The translations under genes and the position numbers were made by a program. From positions 3,844,001 through 3,908,000 of the forward strand of contig NZ_CP015378.1 of assembly GCF_001629705.1 (NCBI RefSeq): 64,000 bases of DNA. The letters run 5' to 3'. The notes beneath the pieces were generated by a model that was not told the DNA's origin, did not search any database, and was given only the letters and a program-made list of their open reading frames with translations. This stretch comes from Fictibacillus phosphorivorans (GTDB taxonomy: Bacteria > Bacillota > Bacilli > Bacillales > Fictibacillaceae). Below are positions 26,236 through 35,701 of this stretch, piece after piece (within the stretch, counting starts at the first letter, position 1; each line of letters begins with the position of its first letter).

Positions 26236-26350
26236 GTTAAGTCCTCCGTTTCCCTTTAAAAAATATGCATCTGTCTTGTCCAACATGCTTATCTTTTTTT
26301 ATTATCTTACCATATGGTTGTATGAATTTGGGAGGAGTCTTTTGGTTCAA

Positions 26351-26431
26351 TAATTACGAGGTAAATTACTTTTTTTACGAGGTAAACTGCCATTTATACT
26401 TGGTAATCCAACATTTATCCGATTTTCGACT
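26351..26431 (-). repeat. 21-nt periodic array, locus A
   Basis: Between the chromate gene terminator and the EmrE-family promoter, TACGAGGTAAA (26355), TACGAGGTAAA (26376) and TACTTGGTAAT (26397) recur exactly every 21 nt. On the minus strand the array starts with GTCGAAAATCGGATAAAT, an 18-mer also present at 63935-63952 in front of another 21-nt array. Confidence 0.7.
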
Positions 26432-26460
26432 ATAATCGAAACCTCTGTAATAAACAAAAA

Positions 26461-26489
26461 GAAGCGAAACCTCAGTGAAGTTCCGCTTC
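26461..26489 (-). terminator. Terminator of the importer-GGT-chromate operon
   Basis: Arms GAAGCGAAAC / GTTCCGCTTC, followed leftward by TTTTTGTTT, 4 nt after the last stop. Confidence 0.8.
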
Positions 26490-26492
26490 CCC

Positions 26493-27023
26493 CTAAGCCA
26501 AAAACACAGCTCCATATCCAAGCGATCCTATAATTACAAACACAGGAGACACTTTTAATTTCTCCATCAATAAAAAACTGGCAGCCGCTAGAAACAGCGT
26601 GTGCATCCAACCGACACTGATATAAGATTCGGCAAAAAACTGATACGCCATGATGCCAAGAAGCACAGCAATCGTCGGCTTTACATACGTGCTCATGTTC
26701 TTCACGCGTGGTGAATCTTTAAATTTATACACAAGACCTAAAAATGCGACCATCAATAAAAGGGAAGGCGCAACGGTTGCGAAGACACCAACAAACGCCC
26801 CGAACCAGCCTCCTTCTTGAAATCCGATGTAGCCTGCCATCTTCGTCGCGATAGGACCAGGAAGTGCGTTACCTAGCGCAAGAACTTCAGTAAACTCATT
26901 AACAGAAAGCCATTCATAGCGGTCGACGACTTCGTTTTCAATCAAAGGAATCGACGCTGGGCCACCGCCATATCCTAAAATTCCGGGTATGAAAAAGGCG
27001 AGAAAAATATGCCAAAACGTCAT
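26493..27023 (-). CDS. Half-size chromate transporter (CHR domain), second
   Basis: A 176-residue single-CHR-domain protein. The family signature appears as GYGGGPASIPLIENEVV and ALGNALPGPIATKMAGYIG, with about five or six TMs. Paired short CHR proteins work as heterodimers in chromate efflux, as with YwrA/YwrB of B. subtilis. Its start overlaps the stop of the first half gene by 4 nt. The presence in an operon with GGT suggests that anion export may accompany thiol metabolism, but that is inference. Confidence 0.9.
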   Translation of the reverse strand: MTFWHIFLAFFIPGILGYGGGPASIPLIENEVVDRYEWLSVNEFTEVLALGNALPGPIATKMAGYIGFQEGGWFGAFVGVFATVAPSLLLMVAFLGLVYKFKDSPRVKNMSTYVKPTIAVLLGIMAYQFFAESYISVGWMHTLFLAAASFLLMEKLKVSPVFVIIGSLGYGAVFLA

Positions 27024-27601
27024 CCTGTCTCCTCTCCTTCCCGCACGCTTGCTTTCTTTTTATCCGTTCCCTTCAATGGTCCAAAAAGAGCGTATGCCAA
27101 TAATGCACCAATAATGATTCCAGGATGAACACCGAGAAATTGAAGAAGAATAACACCAGCGAAGATGTGAAAAAGGCTCAGTTTTAAGCCTAACCCTTTT
27201 TTGGAGCTATCAAAGAACTGCCACGTGAGAACAGCTAGCATCACAGCGACAACGGGAATGACGCCTTTTGTCATGCCTTGTACCCATGGCTGATCCTTAA
27301 ATTCTCGGAGTGAGGTTAAGAGCAGAATCATGAGGATAATGGTCGGCAGAATCGTTGCTAATAGCGCAACCAAAAGACCCATCATGCCTGCCACTCGATA
27401 TCCGATGTATCCGGCCATTTTTGTCGCGATCGGCCCAGGCAGTGTGTTTCCTAGCGCCAACACATCTCCAAATTCTTCGTCGTTCATCCATTTGTATTTT
27501 CCGACCACTTCCTTATGAACCAAAGGGATGGAAGAAGGACCTCCCCCATACCCCAGCATGCCCGAACGAAAGAAGGCAAGAAACAAGTTGAGATACGTCA
27601 T
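27020..27601 (-). CDS. Half-size chromate transporter (CHR domain), first
   Basis: A 193-residue paralogue of the next gene with the same signatures (GYGGGPSSIPLVHKEVV; ALGNTLPGPIATKMAGYIG) and about six TMs. The C-terminal tail is charged (DKKKASVREGEE). It lies 36 nt after the GGT gene on the same strand. Confidence 0.9.
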   Translation of the reverse strand: MTYLNLFLAFFRSGMLGYGGGPSSIPLVHKEVVGKYKWMNDEEFGDVLALGNTLPGPIATKMAGYIGYRVAGMMGLLVALLATILPTIILMILLLTSLREFKDQPWVQGMTKGVIPVVAVMLAVLTWQFFDSSKKGLGLKLSLFHIFAGVILLQFLGVHPGIIIGALLAYALFGPLKGTDKKKASVREGEETG

Positions 27602-27637
27602 GTGATCAGTCCTTTATTCTTAGTTGAGTTTTGTGTG

Positions 27638-29281
27638 TTACCATGCAGCGATCGAGCCATCTGTTCTTCCTTCCGTTCCACCTACTAAAACACCAGTCTC
27701 TGGGTCTCTCCAAATGATCTGTCCTCGACCAAAGTTCCCTGAATCTGCAGCCACTTGAACGTCATGACCCCTTCTTGCTAAATCATCAACAATATGCGGC
27801 GGCAGTGAGCGTTCAACTAGAACTTTCTTATTCTCCATCCACTGCCAGCGTGGCGCATCTAGTGCCGCTTGCGGGTTCAGATGAAAATCTACCGTGTTCA
27901 TCACAACCTGTACGTGACCTTGAGGCTGCATATAGCCTCCCATCACACCGAAAGGACCTACCGCTTTTCCGTTCTTCGTTAAGAAGCCAGGAATGATCGT
28001 ATGATACGTCTTTTTACCAGGAGCGAGCGCATTATCTTGATTTGAATCTAGCGAAAAATCATGTCCTCTGTTCTGCAGGCCAATTCCCGTCTCAGGAACG
28101 ACTACGCCAGAACCGAATCCCATGTAGTTGCTCTGAATGAACGAGACCATATTACCTTCTTCATCTGCCGTTGCTAAATATACCGTTCCACCACTTGGCG
28201 GTGTTCCGGGTTCTGGCTGAAGAGCTTCACTACTGATCAGGTCTCTTCGTTTTGCAGCATAGCTCTCTGACAATAATCCCTCAATAGATACATTCATCCT
28301 TAGTGGGTCTGTTACATATTTTTTCGCATCAACAAAGGCTAGTTTGATGGCTTCGATCTGTTTATGATAGCTTTCCGCTGATTCTTTTTCGGTAAAATTA
28401 TATCCTTTTAGCGTGTTAAGTGCCATAAGTGCAACGATGCCTTGACCGTTCGGCGGTATTTCCCAAACGTCGTATCCTCTGTAGTTCACGCTGATCGGTT
28501 TTACCCACTCGGGATAAAAGGTAGCAAGATCCTCACTTCGGAGAAATCCGCCGTGCGCTTCTGACGCCCCGCTTATTTTTTGTGCGAGTGCTCCTCTATA
28601 AAAGGATTCTGATTTCGTTTCTGCGATATCTCGTAATGTACTAGCATGGTGAGGTGAGCGCCAAATCTCACCTACTTCTGGCGCACGTCCGTCTGGAGCA
28701 AAGGTTTGGAACCAGTTCTCGAACTCCTCACCTTTTAATTCCCGCTTGTACGTTTCATACGCTTTACGCCAGTACTTACCGAGAATAGGCGTTAATGGGT
28801 AGCCTTCCTCGGCATAAGAGATTGCGGGTTGCAGCACTTCCTTAAACGGTAATTTACCAAATCGGTTGGATAGTTCTGCCCAAGCTGCTGGTGCACCTGG
28901 AACCGTAACCGGTAGCCAGCCGAATTTTGGCATATTATCATGTCCCGCTTTCTTTACTTCTTCAATAGAGATGCTTCTTGGTGCAGGTCCACTCGCGTTC
29001 AAGCCATGCAGTTCTCCATTCATCCAGACGAGGGCAAACGCATCACCACCGATTCCGTTCGATGTTGGCTCAACAACCGTTAGGCAAGCTGCGGTGGCAA
29101 TGGCAGCATCAACCGCATTTCCACCCTTTTTTAACATATCAAGCCCAGCTTGTGCGGCGAGCGGCTGACTTGTCGCAACCATCCCTTTTTTCGAAAAAAC
29201 GCTCATACGATCTGAATGATAAGGGTTATGAAGGGCATTGTACTGAAGTTTCTGTTGTGTATCCTGTATCGTTTGATTCAT
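27638..29281 (-). CDS. ywrD: Gamma-glutamyltransferase family protein (YwrD-like)
   Basis: A 547-residue GGT-family Ntn hydrolase that cleaves gamma-glutamyl bonds of glutathione and related peptides. The autoproteolysis site and nucleophile is the Thr of PPSGGTVYLATADEEGN, at residue 366, leaving a ~182-residue small subunit. Other blocks are NAVDAAIATAACLTVVEP, NGIGGDAFALVW and GPFGVMGGYMQPQGHVQV. No signal peptide is seen, so the enzyme should be cytoplasmic. ATG 29281 follows AAGGTGA; a GTG 9 nt earlier is less likely. Upstream is a peptide importer and downstream are CHR transporters, as around ywrD of B. subtilis. Confidence 0.93.
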   Translation of the reverse strand: MNQTIQDTQQKLQYNALHNPYHSDRMSVFSKKGMVATSQPLAAQAGLDMLKKGGNAVDAAIATAACLTVVEPTSNGIGGDAFALVWMNGELHGLNASGPAPRSISIEEVKKAGHDNMPKFGWLPVTVPGAPAAWAELSNRFGKLPFKEVLQPAISYAEEGYPLTPILGKYWRKAYETYKRELKGEEFENWFQTFAPDGRAPEVGEIWRSPHHASTLRDIAETKSESFYRGALAQKISGASEAHGGFLRSEDLATFYPEWVKPISVNYRGYDVWEIPPNGQGIVALMALNTLKGYNFTEKESAESYHKQIEAIKLAFVDAKKYVTDPLRMNVSIEGLLSESYAAKRRDLISSEALQPEPGTPPSGGTVYLATADEEGNMVSFIQSNYMGFGSGVVVPETGIGLQNRGHDFSLDSNQDNALAPGKKTYHTIIPGFLTKNGKAVGPFGVMGGYMQPQGHVQVVMNTVDFHLNPQAALDAPRWQWMENKKVLVERSLPPHIVDDLARRGHDVQVAADSGNFGRGQIIWRDPETGVLVGGTEGRTDGSIAAW

Positions 29282-29286
29282 GATTC

Positions 29287-30261
29287 TCACCTTTCGTGGC
29301 AGGCGATAAAATGACCTTCATCAATTTCGCGCCATGCGGGTTTTTCTGTTGAACAATGTTCTTTAGCAATAGGACAACGCGTATGGAACGGACATCCAGT
29401 TGGTGGATTGGAGGGACTAGGCAGATCGCCCCTTAACCGGATACGTTCTCTCTTTCTCCCAACAGTCGGCCTCGGTATCGCAGACAATAACGCCTCCGTA
29501 TATGGATGTGTCGGATTTTCGTACAGCTTATGAACAGGTGCGAGTTCTACCATCTGACCTAGATACATAACCAGCACTCGATTGCAGAGGTGACGCACTA
29601 CACCAAGATCATGCGACACGAACAGATAGGTTAGGCCATGCTTTTCTTGGAGATCGCGTAAAAGTTTTATCACTTGTGCTTGGACAGAAACATCTAATGC
29701 TGACACAGGTTCATCGCACACGATAAAGGATGGATTGATCGATATCGCTCGGGCAATCCCGATTCGTTGTCGTTGACCTCCGCTAAACTCGTGCGGATAG
29801 CGGTCATAGTGTTCTTCTTTTAGACCAACCTCGTTTAAAAGTTGAAGAACCCTTTCTCTTCGTTCTAATGAGGTTAGATTTGTATGAATGATAAGCGCTT
29901 CTTCTAGAGCATCACCAATCCGCTGTTTTGGGTTAAGTGAGGCATACGGATCTTGAAAGATCATCTGCATCTCTTTTTTATAAGGCTTTAACTGCCTCGA
30001 TGAATATTTACTAATGTTATTCCCGTTAAAAACGAGTTCTCCTTCTGTCAGCGATTCAAGCCCAAGGATCGTTCTTCCGAGCGTCGATTTGCCGCAGCCG
30101 GATTCACCAACAACGCCGAGTGTCTCTCCTTTATAAATATCAAGCGTGATTCCGTCAACTGCCTTCACATGGTTCTTTACCCGCTGCAGCATGCCGCCTC
30201 TCACAGGAAAATGCTTTTTTACATTTTTAACGCTATAAAGAACTTGCTCGTCTACCGCCAT
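29287..30261 (-). CDS. Peptide ABC importer ATPase, second (DppF/OppF type)
   Basis: A 324-residue ABC ATPase with Walker [10 protein letters not shown], signature FSGGQRQRIGIARA and Walker B FIVCDEPVSALDVS, then the C-terminal oligopeptide-type extension with Cys residues (CPFHTRCPIAKEHC) that binds a 4Fe-4S cluster in relatives. It overlaps the preceding ATPase gene by 29 nt and lies 5 nt before the GGT gene. SD AGGGGGT precedes the ATG. Confidence 0.95.
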   Translation of the reverse strand: MAVDEQVLYSVKNVKKHFPVRGGMLQRVKNHVKAVDGITLDIYKGETLGVVGESGCGKSTLGRTILGLESLTEGELVFNGNNISKYSSRQLKPYKKEMQMIFQDPYASLNPKQRIGDALEEALIIHTNLTSLERRERVLQLLNEVGLKEEHYDRYPHEFSGGQRQRIGIARAISINPSFIVCDEPVSALDVSVQAQVIKLLRDLQEKHGLTYLFVSHDLGVVRHLCNRVLVMYLGQMVELAPVHKLYENPTHPYTEALLSAIPRPTVGRKRERIRLRGDLPSPSNPPTGCPFHTRCPIAKEHCSTEKPAWREIDEGHFIACHER

Positions 30262-31243
30262 TCTGTTCGACCCCCTCTTCTTGCAGCCAGCACCTTACAC
30301 TCTGTTTATCTGTAACGTGAAACGTTTTCGGAGATTTTTCCATACATTTATCAAAAGCATACGGACAGCGTGGATGAAAACGGCATCCCGAAATCTGCTC
30401 ATTTAGCATAGGCATCGATCCTGCGATCGGCTTCAGATCAAATTCAGGATCATCAACATTTGGTACAGAAGCTAACAAGCCTTTTGTATATGGATGCTGT
30501 GGATGTTCAAAGATTTCTTCCACACGGCCTTCTTCGATTATTTCTCCTGCATACATCACGATCACTCGATCAGCAATCTCGGCGACAACTCCCATATCAT
30601 GTGTGATCATAATCATGCTCATGTCGAGCTGTTCTTTCAAATCGTTGAGAAGGTCGATGATTTGAGCCTGAATGGTCACATCAAGCGCTGTTGTCGGTTC
30701 GTCAGCGATCAACAGAGACGGGTTGCAAGATAGTGCGATCGCAATCATGACGCGCTGCCTCATCCCTCCGCTCAACTCATGCGGAAATTGATTCATCCGT
30801 TCGACGGGTGACGGAATCCCAACCATCTTTAAGAGCTCAATTCCTCTCATATGAGCTTGTTTCTTTGATAGCTTCAGATGAATCATCAATGGTTCCCGAA
30901 TCTGAAAACCAATCGTGAATACTGGGTTTAAAGCTGTCATCGGTTCCTGAAAAATCATAGATACATCGTTTCCGCGAACCTTCTGCATCTGTTTTGGTGA
31001 CATCTCGGCAAGGTTTTTTTGATTGAACGAGATCGATCCGTCTGAAATCAATCCATTTGATGGAAGAAGTCCCATGATGGAAAGAGCTGTAATACTTTTA
31101 CCACAGCCCGATTCTCCAACGATACAGAGTGTTTCTCCTTTTTTTACTGAAAAGGAAGCGCCCCGGACAGCCGGCAATGGACCGTCCGCTGATTTAAACG
31201 TTGTCACTAAATCCTTTACCTCTAAAACAGTCTCTTTCATCAT
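30233..31243 (-). CDS. Peptide ABC importer ATPase, first (DppD/OppD type)
   Basis: A 336-residue ABC ATPase with Walker [10 protein letters not shown], signature [15 protein letters not shown] and Walker [15 protein letters not shown]. The C-terminal extension has the paired Cys motif [14 protein letters not shown]. It pairs with the DppF-type ATPase to energise the importer. Confidence 0.95.
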   Translation of the reverse strand: MMKETVLEVKDLVTTFKSADGPLPAVRGASFSVKKGETLCIVGESGCGKSITALSIMGLLPSNGLISDGSISFNQKNLAEMSPKQMQKVRGNDVSMIFQEPMTALNPVFTIGFQIREPLMIHLKLSKKQAHMRGIELLKMVGIPSPVERMNQFPHELSGGMRQRVMIAIALSCNPSLLIADEPTTALDVTIQAQIIDLLNDLKEQLDMSMIMITHDMGVVAEIADRVIVMYAGEIIEEGRVEEIFEHPQHPYTKGLLASVPNVDDPEFDLKPIAGSMPMLNEQISGCRFHPRCPYAFDKCMEKSPKTFHVTDKQSVRCWLQEEGVEQNGGRRASSL

Positions 31244-31249
31244 CCATCC

Positions 31250-32782
31250 CTACTCTCTATAAACGCCGTAAAGTGACCACTGTCCTGTAGGTTCCATCTC
31301 AAAGCCTTTAACAGATTTATCGTAAGCGGCTGACGCGATGCCATGGTAGATCGGCAGAACCGGCAGCTGTGTCATCACATATTCATCCGCTTTTGTTAAG
31401 ATTTCCTTACGCTGTTCTTGATCTACAACAGAACGAGATTGATCGATCAGCTTATCGAGTTCAGCATCTTTATAACGGCTTAAATTTGTCGCATCAATGT
31501 TTGCTGAATGAAGTCGCGGGAACAATAATTCACTTCCATCTCCTGTAACGTTCGACCAGCCAGCGATCGTAATATCAAAGTCACCTTTTTTCGAGACATC
31601 CAGGTAAGTACCCCACTCGATCGTCTCAATGGTTGCGTTTATCCCCGCTTCTTTTAACTGTGACTGAATGACTTCAGCCATGTTCATGTACTGACTCGTA
31701 TTAGCAGCTAGTATTTTTATCTCTTTTTTGTCAAACCCGTTATCTTTCACAAGTTTCTTTGCTTCTGCCTGATCAAACTTCGGTCCTTTATCACTGCTTT
31801 CGTTATGCCCAAAAACTTCTGGTCCGATGAAGCTGTTTGAATAAACTCCGAGACCGTTTAACTTTTTTAAATAACCTTCACGGTTGATTGCTTGTGAAAC
31901 AGCTTGTCTAAATTTCAAGTCGTTCATCGGTTCTTTTTCCATGTTAAAAGCCAAGTAGTAAACGGGAGTTCCTTCTTTTTTCTGTATATCAACGTTCTTA
32001 ATTTTCTCTAGACGCGGCATCAGTTCAGGTGCCAGTCCATCGATCAACTGAACTTTTCCGGTCTGCAGCATAGAGATCGCCGTTGATACTTCAGGAACGA
32101 CTGTAAACGTTAGCTTTTCAAGTTTAGCCGGCTTCTGCCAATAGTCCTTGTTCTTCACCAGTACGATGTCATCGCCGTTTACTTTTTCAGAGAACGTAAA
32201 TGGTCCTGTTCCAACTGGATCTTTCATGAGATCTTGTTTTTGATCAGCTGTTGGAGATACGATGGCCGCATTTGAGTGCGTTAAAGCCGCAAGCATCGGT
32301 CCATATGGCTTCTCTGTTTTTAAAACAACCGTATGCTCGTCCTGAACTTCGATGGATGATACAGGTGCTAAAAGTGATGCACGCGGTGCTGCAGTCTTCG
32401 GATCTTTTAATTTATCAAACGTGTATTTAACAGAATCTGCGTTGAACGGAGTCCCATCGTGAAATTTTATATTCTTCTTCAACTTGATCACCCACGTATT
32501 TTCGTCTGGGTTTTCATAGGATTCTGCAAGGTGTGGAACGATTTCACCTTTTTTATCTCGAACAAATAACGTTTCATAGATCTGTTCGATCACTGTAGAT
32601 GATACAGAATCATTTGTTAGAATCGGTGATAGACCTACCACTTTTGAAGTCGTTGCATAGGTTAGCTCTTGTTCAGCTTTACCTGCACTTCCTCCTGATG
32701 AAGAATTGCTGCTGCAACCCACTAAAGCCAGTGACAATACAAAAAGAACCGTTAGCAAACTAGCAAACCACTTTTTTCCCAT
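31250..32782 (-). CDS. Peptide-binding lipoprotein (SBP family 5)
   Basis: A 510-residue solute-binding protein. Residues 1-23 are a lipoprotein signal with lipobox LVGC. The SBP_bac_5 body shows ETLFVRDKKGEIVPHLAESYE and the ligand lobe motifs KDYWQKPAKLEKLTFTVVPE and KFRQAVSQAINRE. It captures dipeptides, oligopeptides or glutathione and delivers them to the permease. Nearness to GGT favours gamma-glutamyl peptides or glutathione, by inference. Confidence 0.93.
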   Translation of the reverse strand: MGKKWFASLLTVLFVLSLALVGCSSNSSSGGSAGKAEQELTYATTSKVVGLSPILTNDSVSSTVIEQIYETLFVRDKKGEIVPHLAESYENPDENTWVIKLKKNIKFHDGTPFNADSVKYTFDKLKDPKTAAPRASLLAPVSSIEVQDEHTVVLKTEKPYGPMLAALTHSNAAIVSPTADQKQDLMKDPVGTGPFTFSEKVNGDDIVLVKNKDYWQKPAKLEKLTFTVVPEVSTAISMLQTGKVQLIDGLAPELMPRLEKIKNVDIQKKEGTPVYYLAFNMEKEPMNDLKFRQAVSQAINREGYLKKLNGLGVYSNSFIGPEVFGHNESSDKGPKFDQAEAKKLVKDNGFDKKEIKILAANTSQYMNMAEVIQSQLKEAGINATIETIEWGTYLDVSKKGDFDITIAGWSNVTGDGSELLFPRLHSANIDATNLSRYKDAELDKLIDQSRSVVDQEQRKEILTKADEYVMTQLPVLPIYHGIASAAYDKSVKGFEMEPTGQWSLYGVYRE

Positions 32783-32798
32783 TTGTCATATCCCCCTC

Positions 32799-33695
32799 TT
32801 ATTTGTCCAAACTCATTCCTTGATCTAACGCGTCACGAAGCGCATCACCGACAACATTAAACGCAAACACAACTAGCATGATGGCGATACCCGGAATCAC
32901 GATCATATGAGGCGATGTCCACATGTACTCCTGTCCTGCAGCAATCATCGCACCCCATTCTGGCGTTGGCGGCTGTGCCCCTAAGCCTAAAAAACTTAAT
33001 GATGCCGTTGATAGAATCGCAGTTGCCATCCTCATCGTCGCAAACACGATGATAGGAGCCATACAATTTGGCAGAACATGCCTGACCATGATGCGAAGGT
33101 CACTTGCTCCAAGTGATCGCATCGCGATAATGTACTCTTGCTTCTTAATGGAGAGAACACTTCCCCGGACGATACGCGCACACGTCGGGATTGACCAGAT
33201 ACTAATCGCAATTACAACGTTCACAAGGCTTGTCCCTAAGATTGCAATGATCAGCATAGCTAGCAGAATACCAGGAAAAGCAAACATTAAATCTACAAAT
33301 CTCATAATGATACCGTCGAGCCTTCTATAGTAACCAGATAGCAAACCAAGTACGACTCCGCCCACTAAACCAAGACTTACAGCACCGATTCCTACTAGCA
33401 ACGAGATTCTCGCTCCATATACGATTCTGCTCCAGATATCTCGTCCATAATTATCCGTTCCTAGCCAATGCCCTTCTGTCCCAATAGGCAGTTCACTCAG
33501 TTCCAAGTTCTGTTTGTTTGGATCCACTCCTACGATGACTGGAGCCGCAAGAGCCATGAACAGCTGAAAAGCAATGATCACGAGACCGACGATAGCCATC
33601 TTATTCTTAATGAGTCGTTTCCACGTTTTGTAAAGCGCAAATTCTTTCTTTTTCTTATGTGACGGTAACTGCTGTGTTACTACTTCCGTTGACAT
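32799..33695 (-). CDS. Peptide ABC importer permease (DppC/GsiD type)
   Basis: A 298-residue permease with an N-terminal TM at about 32-55 and five more. The EAA-type cytoplasmic loop reads IIAMRSLGASDLRIMVRHVLPN. GTDNYGRDIWSRIVYGAR is the OppC N-terminal signature. Confidence 0.95.
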   Translation of the reverse strand: MSTEVVTQQLPSHKKKKEFALYKTWKRLIKNKMAIVGLVIIAFQLFMALAAPVIVGVDPNKQNLELSELPIGTEGHWLGTDNYGRDIWSRIVYGARISLLVGIGAVSLGLVGGVVLGLLSGYYRRLDGIIMRFVDLMFAFPGILLAMLIIAILGTSLVNVVIAISIWSIPTCARIVRGSVLSIKKQEYIIAMRSLGASDLRIMVRHVLPNCMAPIIVFATMRMATAILSTASLSFLGLGAQPPTPEWGAMIAAGQEYMWTSPHMIVIPGIAIMLVVFAFNVVGDALRDALDQGMSLDK

Positions 33696-33713
33696 GTTAT
33701 CCCCCCTTCGCGT

Positions 33714-34655
33714 TTATTCGTAACTGATCCTTGGATCAATAAAGGCATATACGATATCGACAATTAAGTTCACTAAGACGAACAGTGTGGCTACAAGAAG
33801 GACCGACCCCTGAACCATCGGAAAATCACGAGCTGCAATAGACTCAATCATGAGCCTGCCAACCCCGTTGATGGCAAAAACAGATTCTGTAATGATGGTG
33901 CCTCCAAGTAAGAAACCAAAATTCAAGCCGATCACTGTAATGACTGGAATCATTGCGTTTCGAAGACAATGCATCATGATGACTGTTCTTTCACGAACAC
34001 CTTTCGCTCTTGCCGTTCTTACGTAATCTGCTCGAATCACTTCCAACATCGCAGAACGACTCATTCTGGCGATCATTGCGGCTGATCCTGTTCCAAGAGT
34101 AATAGCAGGAAGTGCGAGCTGTTTCATTCCTTCGATGGTCCAGAACGGTTCGGTCAATCCCCCGACTGGAAACCATTGAAGGTTAACAGCGAATATTAGG
34201 ATCAATATCGCACCTAACCAAAAGTTAGGAATGGAGATTCCCCCAAGAGCAATAATGGTGCTCAGTCCATCAAACCACGTGTTATGCTTTAATGCTGATA
34301 TGATTCCTGCCGTTACACCGATTACAATCGCAACAATAATACTTGCGATCGCAAGGTTCAGTGTGTTTGGAAAACGATCGATAATCGCTTCTGACACCGC
34401 TTGTTTTGTCTGATAGGAGAAACCTAAGTCACCTGCAAAAATACCTTTTAAGTAATCGAAATATTGAGCGAGCAACGGCTCATTAAGTCCAAGGTTTTCT
34501 CTGATCGCTTCAACGTCTTCTTGAGTCGCTGTTGGTCCGCCGATTATACTTGCCGGATCACCTGGCGCAATATGCATACTCATAAAAACAATGAATGAAA
34601 TACCGATTAATAAGAGCACTAGCTGAAAAATACGCCTTACAATCAAACCTGCCAT
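33714..34655 (-). CDS. Peptide ABC importer permease (DppB/GsiC type)
   Basis: A 313-residue permease, first gene of the operon, with six TMs. The N-terminal HIAPGDPASIIGG and the EAA loop DYVRTARAKGVRERTVIMMHCLRNAMIP are typical. The stop is 19 nt before the next permease gene. SD GAGGTGAAG precedes the ATG. Confidence 0.95.
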   Translation of the reverse strand: MAGLIVRRIFQLVLLLIGISFIVFMSMHIAPGDPASIIGGPTATQEDVEAIRENLGLNEPLLAQYFDYLKGIFAGDLGFSYQTKQAVSEAIIDRFPNTLNLAIASIIVAIVIGVTAGIISALKHNTWFDGLSTIIALGGISIPNFWLGAILILIFAVNLQWFPVGGLTEPFWTIEGMKQLALPAITLGTGSAAMIARMSRSAMLEVIRADYVRTARAKGVRERTVIMMHCLRNAMIPVITVIGLNFGFLLGGTIITESVFAINGVGRLMIESIAARDFPMVQGSVLLVATLFVLVNLIVDIVYAFIDPRISYE

Positions 34656-34972
34656 TTTCTCTTCACCTCTCCCCTTTTTTCACTTTTTCGGTACAATTAA
34701 GTAGAAATGACCTCCGTTTGTTAACCAAAATCCATATATAAACTAACAAACGTTTTATATTGTTTCTGATTATAAAATATATTCAGAATATTTTCTATAT
34801 AAAATCATAATTTGGTTCTTTGTTCCCGTACCTATGTAAGTAGACATAAACTAATGCACTACTAAACGTTTTTGAGATAGGAAGATGCACCTAGTTGATA
34901 TAATTGCTTCACTAGAATAATAAAAGAGGATTCGAAATGGATAGCTGTCCATTCGAATCCTCTTTGTATTCT
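34656..34972. promoter_or_regulatory. Promoter region of the peptide-GGT operon, with CodY-like box
   Basis: About 320 bp, AT-rich. The 15-mer at 34778-34792 matches the CodY consensus AATTTTCWGAAAATT at 12 of 15 positions and is symmetrical around TTCAGAA. CodY control of peptide uptake is common in Bacillus; three mismatches make this tentative. The rest of the region holds the ywrC terminator (34923-34965). Confidence 0.4.
34923..34965 (-). terminator. Terminator of the Lrp/AsnC gene
   Basis: A long stem: AAAGAGGATTCGAA / TTCGAATCCTCTTT with inner TGGA/TCCA, 8 nt past the stop. It separates the regulator from the downstream importer operon. Confidence 0.85.
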
Positions 34973-35422
34973 TTATAGTTTTAGCCCTGATCGGCTCTTG
35001 AATCTTCTGAGTAGAATATGTGATTCTACTCTCGAAATACCTTTGATGCCATACAGTTCATTATTGATAAACTTCTCTAACGAAGGAAAATCTTCTACCA
35101 ATACGTGCATATGTAATGTGCTTGGCCCAGTCATCTGGTAGCAGCTTGCGACACTTGGATTATTCACGAGTTTCTCTGCTACTTTTACTAAATAGGCTGG
35201 TTCACAGTCCACTTCAAAGAAAGCTGAAACGGTCTTACCTGCTGCTTCTGAGTCAATCACCACACTGAACTTTTCTATTACTCCCGCTTTTTTCATCTGA
35301 TTAACACGTTCGCGAACAGATACACGGGAAAGGCTTAATTCCTTACCGATCTCTGCATAAGACATTCTACCGTCTTGTGTTAGCAGCTCTAATATTTTTC
35401 GATCTGTATCATCTATTTTCAA
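34973..35422 (-). CDS. ywrC: Lrp/AsnC-family regulator (YwrC-like)
   Basis: A 149-residue regulator: winged HTH at about 5-55 (DDTDRKILELLTQDGRMSYAEIGKELSLSR) and an Lrp-type RAM/AsnC effector domain (about 70-140). TTG 35422 is preferred: GGTGAT lies just upstream and the length matches the family (~150). The frame extends further upstream but without an SD. A 32-bp palindrome at 35433-35464 lies right in front of this start. The regulator and its target operon are the ywrC/ywrABD set in B. subtilis. Confidence 0.85.
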   Translation of the reverse strand: MKIDDTDRKILELLTQDGRMSYAEIGKELSLSRVSVRERVNQMKKAGVIEKFSVVIDSEAAGKTVSAFFEVDCEPAYLVKVAEKLVNNPSVASCYQMTGPSTLHMHVLVEDFPSLEKFINNELYGIKGISRVESHILLRRFKSRSGLKL

Positions 35423-35432
35423 ATCAATCACC

Positions 35433-35464
35433 ACGCTTACATTGAATGAATTCATTGTAAGCGT
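35433..35464. promoter_or_regulatory. Palindromic operator in front of the Lrp/AsnC gene
   Basis: ACGCTTACA (35433-35441) and TGTAAGCGT (35456-35464) form a perfect 9-bp inverted repeat around a 14-nt AT-rich centre that is itself nearly symmetric (TTGAATGAATTCAT). Lrp/AsnC regulators bind such dyads and usually regulate themselves. Confidence 0.65.
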
Positions 35465-35701
35465 TATTTTCTCAAAATTCAAATAAGGACTAAAAATGCA
35501 ATGTATTCACCCTGTATTACAACAGTTTTAAAAAATTCAACACATTCTCAGAAACCCAGTCATATCAAGGATAAACAGTTGGACAGATGACTCAATTTTA
35601 TAAAAAATGAGAAAATGTTATAAAACAGGTGTTGCAAAATATAAACTGTTATAATACAATGCATTATAATCAATTCAAAAACAAAACAGGAGGAATTTAA
35701 A

